Positions 25,643-32,789 of a DNA stretch of 43,532 nucleotides are shown piece by piece. Every line of letters begins with the position of its first letter. The first letter of the stretch is position 1. Source of the DNA: Oscillospiraceae bacterium (lineage in GTDB: Bacteria > Bacillota > Clostridia > Oscillospirales > Oscillospiraceae); the NCBI GenBank assembly GCA_017440925.1, contig JAFSAP010000039.1:1-43532 (forward strand), in the 5' to 3' direction. The translations under genes and the position numbers were made by a program. The notes under the pieces are model-generated. The model worked only from the letters and a program-made list of their open reading frames with translations, did not search any database and was not told the origin of the DNA.

Positions 25643-26125
25643 ATGATGAACGCTAAGAGTAGAATGAGAGTTTTTTATGCAGAGGGTGTGATTGAAATGA
25701 ACACTACCTTTGCCAAGATGATGCAGAACCCTCTGTCCGACGAATACGCCCTGCTCCAGAAGATCCGCATGGAGAACCCTACATTCTCTGTGCGCCGCCG
25801 TCAGATCAAGAGCAACCCCAAGAAGGACACCTACAAGGGTCTGACCTATCCCTACATGGAGTATTATATCAGCACCCACGAGCCAGAGGATAAGGTGGAT
25901 GCGGTTCTGGCACATTTTGAAGAGCTGAAGCTGATTTCCCAGTGTCATGGCAAGCGGCTGCGTTACCCCACTATCAAGAAGTGGTTTCTGGCTAGATACC
26001 CTGAGGTTGCCAAGTTTGGCATGGAGCTTGTTGCAGACGAAGCCCCCACTGCTGCTCAGGAGCCGATTCCTTTTGCTCCCAATGCTGCCACGCCTGAAGC
26101 TGCTGAACTGAAGGAGAGCGCTTGA
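25643..26125 (+). CDS. element protein of unknown function, paralog of the 25209 gene
   Basis: The 160-residue protein shares KKDTYKGLTYPYMEYYI and IKKWFLARYPEVAKFG with its upstream neighbour, plus about 25 extra C-terminal residues rich in Ala, Pro and Glu. ATG at 25643 is chosen from GGAGG at 25630-25634 with 8-nt spacing; a later Met at 25697 lacks a ribosome site. Its stop overlaps the start of a 32-codon frame. A tandem duplication within a small element implies two divided or heteromeric roles. Confidence 0.7.
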   Translation: MMNAKSRMRVFYAEGVIEMNTTFAKMMQNPLSDEYALLQKIRMENPTFSVRRRQIKSNPKKDTYKGLTYPYMEYYISTHEPEDKVDAVLAHFEELKLISQCHGKRLRYPTIKKWFLARYPEVAKFGMELVADEAPTAAQEPIPFAPNAATPEAAELKESA

Positions 26126-26223
26126 TGTATATGATGGTTAAGTTAATGGTGGATGGGCATGGTATGGCTGCTCAGGTAATCCATGCCCTCCCTGAGAGCT
26201 TTTACGGGAGGGGTTGGCTATGA
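26125..26223 (+). CDS. possible 32-residue coupled small protein
   Basis: The frame begins with ATG overlapping the previous stop (TGATG), follows AAGGAGAG with 7-nt spacing, and ends with TGA overlapping the ATG of the next gene. The peptide begins MYMMVKLMVDGHGM and ends FYGRGWL. Both overlaps and the ribosome site favour translation, at least as a coupling leader. No homology is recognised. Confidence 0.45.
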   Translation: MYMMVKLMVDGHGMAAQVIHALPESFYGRGWL

Positions 26224-26783
26224 CGGAATACGTTGTGTTCTACGATGAATGGCTCCCCCTTCCAAAACCAGAGTTCAATGTGCTAGCTATGGTTGCGGAA
26301 CAGGGTGGTGCGTACGCCGGAAACTTTTCTGATATGTGCCGATACTTAAATGTTACCCCTCAAACTCGCAACAGAGAGCAACTTCGTTCTGCCATTGAAT
26401 CCTTAACTTCAAAAGGTTTTCTCTTTTGTGACACCAGAGGACGCACCCATCATCTGAAGGTGATTCCAAGAGAAACAGAAGTGAAGCTCCCCCGGCTCTG
26501 GGTGCAATCTGTCATCCGCCACGATTATTCCTCTGAAAAGGTAGCCTTTGCACAAGTGCTGAAGGTATTCATGTGGATCACACAGAATCGCATGGATGTG
26601 GTAACAAATGCCATGATTGTGGCAGAATTGGGTATTTCAGAATCCACGGTCTGCGCTGCCAAGAATGTTCTGCAACATGAGTATGAGAACATCACCAAAA
26701 GGAAGGTATCTGAGAAATGGGGCAGCAGCTTCCGCTCTCTGGGACAGGAGCTTGCGGCAAGTGCATTATGGATGGATATATAA
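26220..26783 (+). CDS. winged-helix/HTH protein, possible replication initiator
   Basis: The 187-residue protein carries two likely helix-turn-helix regions: FSDMCRYLNVTPQTRNREQLRSAI near 36-58 with a following strand pair (GFLFCDTRGRTHHLKVI), and a second near 125-145 (NAMIVAELGISESTVCAAKNVL). The duplicated winged-helix layout resembles Rep proteins of plasmids and small elements. A pure transcription regulator is also possible. ATG at 26220 follows GGGAGGGG. Long hairpins and a DnaA-box-like site lie directly downstream, which fits an origin next to a Rep gene. Confidence 0.55.
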   Translation: MTEYVVFYDEWLPLPKPEFNVLAMVAEQGGAYAGNFSDMCRYLNVTPQTRNREQLRSAIESLTSKGFLFCDTRGRTHHLKVIPRETEVKLPRLWVQSVIRHDYSSEKVAFAQVLKVFMWITQNRMDVVTNAMIVAELGISESTVCAAKNVLQHEYENITKRKVSEKWGSSFRSLGQELAASALWMDI

Positions 26784-26965
26784 AAAGAGTTACTTTTTGC
26801 CTGATAATAAATTAAGAGATTATATTATTACCGGGCAAAAAGTAACTCTTTAATTCTTTGTGATTTATCCACCCTCCTTAAAAAGCATGATTCTATGAAG
26901 TAATTTGCAATCGCTATTTTGCTACGAACGCTGCAACAGCAGCGTCGTGCAAAAATAGCGAATGC
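26784..26965. other. two long hairpins with a DnaA-box-like site (terminator and/or origin)
   Basis: AAAGAGTTACTTTTTGCC at 26784-26801 is perfectly complementary to 26834-26851, with an AT-rich loop that itself can pair. TTATCCACC at 26865-26873 is one base from the DnaA box TTATCCACA. A second hairpin of about 25 bp at 26907-26965 has tip CGCTGC-AACA-GCAGCG. The first hairpin may be a terminator. The set could form a replication origin. Confidence 0.45.
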
Positions 26966-26994
26966 TTAGATAGAACCCAAAAGGAGGACAAAAC

Positions 26995-27186
26995 ATGTTT
27001 GAATGGTATGACAAACAGATCCCCGACTACTACCCTACCATGTACATGGATGGTTACACCCCGGAGCAGATTCTTCATGCTGCCCGGCGTGGAATGATGC
27101 AAAGGCACCGGGAGCGCAATGCAGAACAGGCAGTAAAGACTTTGGTTGAAGCAGCTTTACGGGATGTGTTCAAGGACTTCAAATAA
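26995..27186 (+). CDS. small conserved mobile-element protein
   Basis: The 63-residue protein has FEWYDKQIPDYYPTMYMDGYTPEQIL, a pattern I associate with small conserved proteins of clostridial conjugative and integrative elements. A basic helix (AARRGMMQRHRERNAEQ) follows. AGGAGG precedes the ATG. The function is unknown. It is followed by a strong terminator. Confidence 0.7.
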   Translation: MFEWYDKQIPDYYPTMYMDGYTPEQILHAARRGMMQRHRERNAEQAVKTLVEAALRDVFKDFK

Positions 27187-27193
27187 CAAATGC

Positions 27194-27241
27194 GGCAGCC
27201 ACTTTTCCAATCAACAGAGGTTGGAAAGGTGGCTGCCTTAT
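27194..27241 (+). terminator. terminator
   Basis: GGCAGCCACTTTTCCAA pairs with TTGGAAAGGTGGCTGCC, then TTATTTTG. Confidence 0.8.
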
Positions 27242-27242
27242 T

Positions 27243-27298
27243 TTGTTTTTATAAAAATATTTTGGTATAATTATTATAAATTGAAAATTAACTTTCAA
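27243..27298 (+). promoter_or_regulatory. promoter and TTGAAA-N6-TTTCAA operator of the GIY-YIG gene
   Basis: TTGTTT (27243-27248), 17 bp, TATAAT (27266-27271). The palindrome TTGAAAATTAACTTTCAA at 27281-27298 covers the start region. A near-identical palindrome precedes the WYL regulator gene at 32759. Confidence 0.65.
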
Positions 27299-27310
27299 GG
27301 AGGTGAGGTC

Positions 27311-27733
27311 ATGGCAAAAACCTATGCAGAAAATGTATGCGCCATGCTGCGCCGGAAGGGGCTTGCGCCCAAGTATGAGCATCCCGGTATTTACTGTATC
27401 AAAGTGGGCGGTTAGATCGTTTATATAGGCAAGAGCGAAAATATGCTGAAGCGTGTAGCATCCCATTATGTCGGCATTAAAACAAAATCAGAAAAGAAAT
27501 ACCGTCTGCTGTCCGAAATCCAGAGCAATGGATACGGGATAGAATTTGATGTTCTGTACTATGCACAGTCAACAGGAACAGCAGCTATCCGGGAAGAGAT
27601 CGGCAGAAAAGAGGGAGAATACATCCGATAGTACAAACCCGCACTGAATACCCAGATTCCCAAGGCAGAGAATCGGCACAAATGGGAAACCAATACTGTG
27701 GATGCGGCGGAAGTATTGCAGCAGTTCCTTTGA
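27311..27733 (+). pseudogene. GIY-YIG endonuclease gene with two in-frame TAG codons
   Basis: One continuous frame of 140 codons is interrupted only by TAG at 27413-27415 (codon 35) and TAG at 27629-27631 (codon 107). Reading through gives GIYCIKVGG-x-IVYIGKSENMLKRVASHY (GIY and YIG motifs), then EYIR-x-YKPALNTQIP. Relatives normally have Gln at the second position, and Gln fits the first; a single C-to-T change makes TAG from CAG. Promoter, operator and AAGGAGGTGA ribosome site are intact. It is either a recently inactivated nuclease or one made only when TAG is suppressed. The first product alone would be 34 residues. Confidence 0.8.
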
Positions 27734-28060
27734 TCCTCCGTTTCGTCCCTCTTGGATCGTCCTGACGGGATAGATGTAAATTGTCGCACACGGGCGGGAA
27801 AACCGTTTTCTGAAATAAAAATGCAACTTCGTGGGAGTGTGGGTCACACAATTCCATGGTTAGGGAACGAAAATTTTTTATCCCGAATACCATCCCCCAC
27901 CCCCTGACGATATAGGAAAACGACAACGGGAGAGGCAGCAATTGGCTGTCCCTCCCGTTTTATCTGTTCAATTAAACAATTCATTTACTTCGCACTTTTG
28001 GAACAGCCCAAAGCAGCGGAAATCTGTTCAAACAAAGGCTGTTTCTGTTCACGAAAAAAA
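27734..28060. other. non-coding gap with terminator
   Basis: The hairpin AACGGGAG..CTCCCGTT at 27925-27962 with internal GGCAGC/GCTGTC pairing and TTTTA ends the left module. The rest shows no gene or clear repeat. Confidence 0.5.
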
Positions 28061-28285
28061 TCAGACCTTTTCGCTGACAGCGTCCTCTTTTACATACTCC
28101 AAAATGTCACCGGGCTGGCAATTCAGCACTTCACACATCTTTGCAATGGTACGGGTATCAATGTCACCGCCGTCTTTGATTTTTCTATATGTGGCTTGTC
28201 CAATGATGTTATCCCGCTTGCAGACATAGGAAGTAATCCCTTTTTCCTCCATCAGCTTCAGCATCTTATCATAAACAATAGGCAT
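28061..28285 (-). CDS. XRE-family (Cro/CI-like) small regulator
   Basis: The 74-residue protein is a single HTH_XRE domain of the YozG-like type. YDKMLKLMEEKGITSYVCKRDNIIGQATYRKI leads into the recognition helix, followed by IDTRTIAKMCEVLNCQPGDILEY. ATG at 28285 is chosen from GGAGG with 8-nt spacing. It is divergent from the 28577 gene across an operator-rich gap, so it probably represses both promoters and controls the element's SprT-recombinase operon. Confidence 0.85.
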   Translation of the reverse strand: MPIVYDKMLKLMEEKGITSYVCKRDNIIGQATYRKIKDGGDIDTRTIAKMCEVLNCQPGDILEYVKEDAVSEKV

Positions 28286-28361
28286 AGTCACAACCTCCTT
28301 TTCCTGTTACCAGTATAGCAAATAACAATCACTAATTCAAGAGATAGTTTTCGCTAAACCT

Positions 28362-28453
28362 TTGTCACTAATAAAAGTGACAAATTGCACAATGGATATC
28401 ACTAATTATTGTGACAACTCACAATTGATTATCACTATATTTAGTGATATAAT
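28362..28453. promoter_or_regulatory. divergent operator-promoter region with TCACT/AGTGA sites
   Basis: Inverted repeats TTGTCACT-N6-AGTGACAA (28362-28383), an imperfect site near 28397-28416, and TATCACTA/TAGTGATA (28430-28449). The third lies in the 17-bp spacer of a + strand promoter (TTGATT 28425-28430, TATAAT 28448-28453). The layout is typical of a phage-like repressor switch. Confidence 0.75.
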
Positions 28454-28576
28454 GTAGACATGAAGAACAGGACAGCCTAATTTCAACACTGCCTGATGTA
28501 AGTCCTACAACAAACACATAAGAGCAGCGGCAGCCGGAGAGACGGCAACAAAACAAAAATTAAAGGAGAAAACATT

Positions 28577-28852
28577 ATGTCTACTATCGAAATCACAACC
28601 AAGATCGAAGCTCTGAAGGAGCTGGAAGCCCTGATCGACGAAGCCAAGGCGGAAGCCGAAGCCCTGAGAGATGAAATCAAAGCGGAAATGCTGAATCGCA
28701 ACACCGAAGAAATGGAAGTTGGTCAATACATTGTCCGCTGGACTTCGGTTCTCAGCCAGAGGTTCGACAGCACCGCCTTTAAGAAGGTCATGCCCGAAGT
28801 TTACAAGAGCTTCATCAAGCAGACCGCCAGCCGCCGCTTCTCCATCAACTAA
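28577..28852 (+). CDS. small coiled-coil element protein of unknown function
   Basis: The 91-residue protein has a Glu/Lys/Ala-rich N-terminal helix (TKIEALKELEALIDEAKAEAEAL) and a C-terminal part with QYIVRWTSVLSQRFDSTAFKKVMP and SRRFSIN. The pattern recurs in small proteins of firmicute phages and elements. No function is established. AAAGGAG precedes the ATG, and the gene lies directly under the TCACT-operator promoter. Confidence 0.65.
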   Translation: MSTIEITTKIEALKELEALIDEAKAEAEALRDEIKAEMLNRNTEEMEVGQYIVRWTSVLSQRFDSTAFKKVMPEVYKSFIKQTASRRFSIN

Positions 28853-28860
28853 TAAAAAAG

Positions 28861-28890
28861 CCCTTGTCAGAGCGGCAACTCTGACAGGGG
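28861..28890 (+). other. hairpin between two operon genes
   Basis: CCCTTGTCAGAG and CTCTGACAGGGG form a long stem. No T-tract follows, so it is more likely an RNA-stability or attenuation element than a terminator. Confidence 0.4.
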
Positions 28891-28975
28891 CAGCCCAAGA
28901 AAAACCTACCACAGTCAATCAAGGGGTACGCTTATTATAAGCCTCTGCCCCTCCAAAATCAAGGAGGAAATTCCA

Positions 28976-29626
28976 ATGAAGCAACTGACCAGCTACAACC
29001 GTGTCGCAGGCTATCTCAATAAGGTTTTCGACCTTCTGAACGCTGAGTTCTTTGAAAGTGAACTTTCAAGACCCACCATCACCATCCAGTCCACCCCCAA
29101 AGCCTACGGGCATTTCTCTCTGCGGGAAGATACCTGGGTATCGAAGCTGGGCGGCACACACGAAATCAACATTGGAGCCGGAACCCTGTCCCGTCCCATT
29201 GAAGAGGTTGCCGCAACCCTTCTGCATGAGATGGTACACTACCACAATTATCTGCATGGTGTGCAGGATTGCAGCCGGGGCAACACCTACCACAACCGCA
29301 AGTTTAAGGCTGCGGCAGAGGAACGGGGGCTGATCGTCACCCACTCCGACAAATACGGCTGGTCACATACTTCCCCTTCTGACCGCCTGTTGGAGTTCAT
29401 TCTGGACAATGACCTGACCGACATTCTGATAAACCGCAACGAGTTTGGCGGCTTCCGCATCACTGGCACGGGTACTCACAGCGGTGTAACCTACGGCGGT
29501 GAAGCTCCCCGGAAATCCAGCAGCCGCAAGTATGTTTGCCCTTGCTGCGGTATGAGTGTCCGGGCTACGAAGGTTGTAAACATCGCTTGCATGGACTGCG
29601 ACGAACAACTGCTTTTGGTTGGATGA
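28976..29626 (+). CDS. SprT-like zinc metalloprotease
   Basis: The 216-residue protein has a SprT-like/Spartan domain: LNAEFFESELSRPTITIQ, the zinc motif HEMVHYHN (His84, Glu85, His88), and HNRKFKAAAEERGL with a further metal ligand. The C-terminal zinc ribbon is CPCCGMSVRATK then CMDCDEQLL. SprT-like proteases cleave DNA-protein crosslinks in eukaryotes; in bacterial mobile elements the role is unclear but may relate to Rep- or relaxase-DNA adducts. The coding sequence contains a TTGAAA-N6-TTTCAA palindrome at 29052-29069. Confidence 0.88.
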   Translation: MKQLTSYNRVAGYLNKVFDLLNAEFFESELSRPTITIQSTPKAYGHFSLREDTWVSKLGGTHEINIGAGTLSRPIEEVAATLLHEMVHYHNYLHGVQDCSRGNTYHNRKFKAAAEERGLIVTHSDKYGWSHTSPSDRLLEFILDNDLTDILINRNEFGGFRITGTGTHSGVTYGGEAPRKSSSRKYVCPCCGMSVRATKVVNIACMDCDEQLLLVG

Positions 29627-29640
29627 AAAGGGGGAAAATT

Positions 29641-29910
29641 ATGCGGATATTAGAAAAATTCTGGAAGGGAGAAGTGGCACCGGGCGAACGGTGCCATATC
29701 TCCAAAGGGGAGTATTCCAAGAGCTATGCAGCAATGGTAGACAGTGAAGAATATTTGCAGAAGAATTTGACCGGGGAGGACTTGCAGCAGTTTCAGCAAT
29801 TCCGGGACGCTGAACTGAACATGAGCCGCCTGTCAGACTTCGATAACTTTGCAGAGGGCTTCCGGCTGGGTGCGCTGCTGATTCTGGATATATGGGAGGG
29901 GACAGCATGA
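29641..29910 (+). CDS. DUF6809-like small protein
   Basis: The 89-residue acidic protein has ILEKFWKGEVAPGE, EEYLQKNLTGEDLQQFQQF and a C-terminal FAEGFRLGALLILDI, the pattern of a small family common in clostridial elements. AAAGGGGGAAA precedes the ATG. Its stop overlaps the serine recombinase start by ATGA, so the two are coupled. Function unknown. Confidence 0.65.
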   Translation: MRILEKFWKGEVAPGERCHISKGEYSKSYAAMVDSEEYLQKNLTGEDLQQFQQFRDAELNMSRLSDFDNFAEGFRLGALLILDIWEGTA

Positions 29911-30494
29911 ACCGGGGATACAGCCGCTGCTCCACCAATGAGGGCAAACAGGACATAAACCGCCAAGTCCGGGAGCTGAAGGAAGCTGGTGCCGATGTGG
30001 TCTATATGGAGTATGAACACGGGGATGCCAAGGTGAAGAGCCAGCAGCAAGCCATGTTCGCAGAAGCAGAACCGGGAGATACCATCATCGTTCTGGAAGT
30101 CTCCCGGCTTGCCAGAAGCACACAGCAGCTATGTGAGATTATCGAACGAATCCGGGAAAAGCGGCTGCGGCTGGTGATCGTGGGCAGCATTACCCTTGAT
30201 TGCCGGGACGGACAGGCTGATCCCATGAGTGAAGCATTCTTGCAGATGGCGGGTGTGTTCAGCCAATTGGAGCTTGCCATGATCCGTGCAAGGGTAAAAT
30301 CCGGGATGGCAAATGCCGCCGCCAAGGGAGCTAAAATCGGCAGACCGCAAGTAACCGCCGACAATCTCCCGGCAACCTTCCTGCGGCACTACCCGGCGTA
30401 TAAGAAAGGGCAGTTGAATGTGTCGGAACTGGCAAGGGTCTGTGATCTCAGCCGGACTACGGTTTATAAGTACATTGATCTTTTGGAAACATAA
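29907..30494 (+). CDS. small serine recombinase (resolvase/invertase family)
   Basis: The 195-residue protein has the resolvase catalytic domain: YSRCSTNEGKQDINRQ with catalytic Ser near 9, then LEVSRLARS, FLQMAGVFSQLELAMIRARVKSGM and the hinge KIGRP. A C-terminal HTH (VSELARVCDLSRTTVYKYI) follows. Cys replaces the usual Val in the YxRVS motif. In this element it could resolve multimers, invert DNA or control a copy-number step. The tyrosine integrase at 34065 is the likely integration enzyme. Confidence 0.88.
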   Translation: MNRGYSRCSTNEGKQDINRQVRELKEAGADVVYMEYEHGDAKVKSQQQAMFAEAEPGDTIIVLEVSRLARSTQQLCEIIERIREKRLRLVIVGSITLDCRDGQADPMSEAFLQMAGVFSQLELAMIRARVKSGMANAAAKGAKIGRPQVTADNLPATFLRHYPAYKKGQLNVSELARVCDLSRTTVYKYIDLLET

Positions 30495-30563
30495 GGTATA
30501 CGGGTATTGAGCTACAATGAATTGAGCAAGCAATTCATAATCACGCACAACTCTTATGCCATA

Positions 30564-30600
30564 GCAAAACAGGGAACGCAAATGGTTCCCTGTTTTGCTT
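30564..30600. terminator. bidirectional terminator
   Basis: GCAAAACAGGGAAC pairs with GTTCCCTGTTTTGC, between the convergent recombinase and zinc-ribbon genes. Confidence 0.85.
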
Positions 30601-30617
30601 GCGCTTTTTGGTTACGC

Positions 30618-32084
30618 CTATTCATTTTCCTGTACTTCTTCTTTAGATTCTCCGGCATGCCAACGCCAAATAATGAAATAGTCCATTTCTTTAATAAGAT
30701 CGTTGTAGAAAACTGGCGTTTCCTCCTTAGCGCGTTGTACCTTTATTTTCAGAGTAGATATCATCGTTTTGCTATCCGCAATTTCCTTTGCGTGGTTTTC
30801 ATTTTCTTGAAGTAGGGCATAAACTCCTTGCTCTAATTCATCTGCTTCTGCCCGAGCTGCTTTTTTGCCAAAAATCTTTCTTCTAAGAGTTTCAATTTGC
30901 GACCGTTTTGTATCGATAGAGGATTCGTTCATCGAAACCAAGGTGTTAAGTTTCGCTATCCGATTCTCGAGCTTCTTGATTTCAGCATTAAAACCTTGGT
31001 TGGAAGCCTTGAATTCAGTTATCTTTCTATCAAATATGTTTTGCTGCTCTGGGTTAAACCTGAAATAGTCTTTCATCAACTGCTCAAAATCTACTTCTTC
31101 ATCAAGCGTGAACAACCAAGAGCCCAAAACACCATTTTTGACAGCATATGCCGGTAAATAGAATATTCTTTCTTGATCTCCACTGATTTTTGTAAAGATA
31201 GCTTTACAGGCAAGAACTTTAGGTCCATTTTTTCTACTGCGCCCCGATATCCACAAAAAATCATCCAAATCCCACGGGACAATAGAACCGTCCGTTTGAC
31301 CCCAAGAAACAAAGTAATGTGGGAAAAACCAATTTTCAAACCAAAGGATAAAAGGATCTTCCTCTGCGTAGCTTCTTAAATCAGCAAGGCTTAGGGGCTT
31401 TTCGTATTTGTCATATGCTTTGATGACAAAATAAGTGAAGAAATAAGCCAGAAGTCGTCGTGCCTGGTCATTAGGACGAGTTTTATTTTGCCGACCTAGA
31501 TAAAGACCCCGATAGTTTTCGGGAGGTGTCTTAGAAATATATTTCGCAGCGTTTTCGATAAATGTAAATAACGCATCCTGCCAGACATAATACTCCATTA
31601 ATGTCAGGAATTTAGGATAACGTTCCATTTTTTCTTCATACTCTACGAGAACGTCTACAGCGTTATCAAAAGCATCCTGAGAAGCATTTGCGTAAGAAAG
31701 AAGGCTGTTGCGGTGAAGGGACGTTTCTCTTTCCAGCTGCTGATCACCAGAACCGCTTTCAATATTTTTATACAACTGCTTCAGTCTACTCCAACTCAAA
31801 TTTTTGCTATTGATCAGATGGAGTTTATCCCGGATGGAAGCATTGTCCACACCTAAGTCAATGGCTTGTCTTAAATCCTCCGGCATGGCATAAGTTAGGC
31901 ACATTCCGCAATCAGAGCATTTATATACAGTCCGAGGTTCGCTGCCAATACCAGCAACAGCACCTCCGGGACCAAGAATTACGGTACCAATGATACCTTT
32001 TTTGTAATCGTAAGATACATCACCCGCCTGTACGTCTTTCATAACATTTGAGCTACCGCAAGCGGCACAACGATACGATGTCAT
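30618..32084 (-). CDS. zinc-ribbon, glycine-rich, coiled-coil protein of unknown function (cargo)
   Basis: The 488-residue protein starts with a zinc ribbon (CAACGSS ... CSDCGMCLTY) split by a hydrophobic Gly-rich segment (KGIIGTVILGPGGAVAGIG). A helical middle rich in aromatic residues follows (LTLMEYYVWQDALFTFIENAA; WFENWFFPHYFVSWG). A long coiled coil spans about 355-465 (EIKKLENRIAKLNTLVSMNES). Codon use is more AT-rich than the neighbouring chromosome. It is the second gene of a two-gene operon on the opposite strand from the flanking element genes. Its stop is TAG. The position suggests accessory cargo such as defence or host interaction; this is inference only. Confidence 0.7.
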   Translation of the reverse strand: MTSYRCAACGSSNVMKDVQAGDVSYDYKKGIIGTVILGPGGAVAGIGSEPRTVYKCSDCGMCLTYAMPEDLRQAIDLGVDNASIRDKLHLINSKNLSWSRLKQLYKNIESGSGDQQLERETSLHRNSLLSYANASQDAFDNAVDVLVEYEEKMERYPKFLTLMEYYVWQDALFTFIENAAKYISKTPPENYRGLYLGRQNKTRPNDQARRLLAYFFTYFVIKAYDKYEKPLSLADLRSYAEEDPFILWFENWFFPHYFVSWGQTDGSIVPWDLDDFLWISGRSRKNGPKVLACKAIFTKISGDQERIFYLPAYAVKNGVLGSWLFTLDEEVDFEQLMKDYFRFNPEQQNIFDRKITEFKASNQGFNAEIKKLENRIAKLNTLVSMNESSIDTKRSQIETLRRKIFGKKAARAEADELEQGVYALLQENENHAKEIADSKTMISTLKIKVQRAKEETPVFYNDLIKEMDYFIIWRWHAGESKEEVQENE

Positions 32085-32278
32085 TACTGTACTCCTTTCT
32101 CTTTGCTTTCATTTTTAGCACAAATCTTACACAGTCCCACGGCACGCCCATCATAAGCAAGGGCTTCGTCATATGTGTTGAAAAATTTTACATCACAAGG
32201 CAATGTTTTTGAATGTTGACAATAGCCTTTTATGTGTAGTTTGTGTGTTTTTGTATTATAGACATACTTTTTATCCAT
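32084..32278 (-). CDS. small Ada-type metal-binding-like protein
   Basis: The 64-residue protein resembles the Ada N-terminal zinc module: KLHIKGYCQHSKTLP, FFNTYDEALAYDGRAVGLCKICAKN, with Cys and His positions that could bind one zinc. ATG at 32278 follows GGAGGG; a longer open frame starts upstream without a ribosome site. The stop TAA overlaps the ATG of the 488-residue gene by one base (TAATG), so production of the two proteins is coupled. Confidence 0.6.
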   Translation of the reverse strand: MDKKYVYNTKTHKLHIKGYCQHSKTLPCDVKFFNTYDEALAYDGRAVGLCKICAKNESKEKGVQ

Positions 32279-32298
32279 ATGGGACCCTCCTTTCGCAG

Positions 32299-32413
32299 TT
32301 ATAAAAATGTTGAAACAGCATATTTCGACATTAACAAAACTATAATAACATTTTGAAGAGTGCATTTCAAGCGTTATCGCATTTTTATAACGAATGATTT
32401 GCTATAAAAATGC
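32299..32413. promoter_or_regulatory. repeated TATAAAAATG sites between divergent genes
   Basis: GCATTTTTATA (32379-32389) and TATAAAAATGC (32403-32413) form an 11-bp inverted repeat with a 13-bp spacer. A third copy, TTATAAAAATG, is at 32299-32309. The sites lie between the cargo operon and the XRE gene at 32444, a likely target of that regulator. Confidence 0.6.
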
Positions 32414-32443
32414 TCTATTCTATACGGGAAGGGAGTTGACCGT

Positions 32444-32755
32444 ATGGATATTGAATTTGTCCGGGAACGGATTACGCAACTGCGGCTGCAAAAGGACGTA
32501 TCAGAATACAAAATGAGCTACGATTTAGGTCACAGTCGGGGCTATATCAACAACATCTCTTCTGGAAAAACGCTGCCCTCCATGACAGAGTTTTTTGCAA
32601 TCTGTGATTATTTCGAAATCTCTCCCGCCGAGTTCTTCAGTGCCAAAACCGAAAATCCCAAGCTGTCCCGTACAGTTACGGAGCTTTTGGAACAGCTTGA
32701 CCAAGAGGATCTGGAGTTGACCCTAACCAACATCCAGCGACTACTGCGCAGATAA
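32444..32755 (+). CDS. XRE-family regulator
   Basis: The 103-residue protein has an N-terminal HTH_XRE domain (RERITQLRLQKDVSEYKMSYDLGHSRGYINNISSGKTLPSM) and a C-terminal helical tail with LSRTVTELLEQLDQEDLELTL. GAAGGGAG precedes the ATG. It is divergent from the cargo operon and lies upstream of the WYL gene on the same strand. It is probably a repressor of the cargo operon and of itself. Confidence 0.85.
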   Translation: MDIEFVRERITQLRLQKDVSEYKMSYDLGHSRGYINNISSGKTLPSMTEFFAICDYFEISPAEFFSAKTENPKLSRTVTELLEQLDQEDLELTLTNIQRLLRR

Positions 32756-32758
32756 TTT

Positions 32759-32776
32759 TTGAAAATGCACTTTCAA
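32759..32776 (+). promoter_or_regulatory. TTGAAA-N6-TTTCAA operator before the WYL gene
   Basis: TTGAAAATGCACTTTCAA sits between the XRE stop and the WYL ribosome site. It matches 27281-27298 at 16 of 18 bases. Probably the WYL protein's own binding site. Confidence 0.6.
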
Positions 32777-32789
32777 AGGGGTTGCCGCA

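Noticed and set aside
27311-27733. Genome-wide recoding of TAG as an amino acid
   Set aside because: TAG ends several intact genes in the window (71-508, 9526-11202, 40502-40858), so only local suppression or pseudogene status is tenable.
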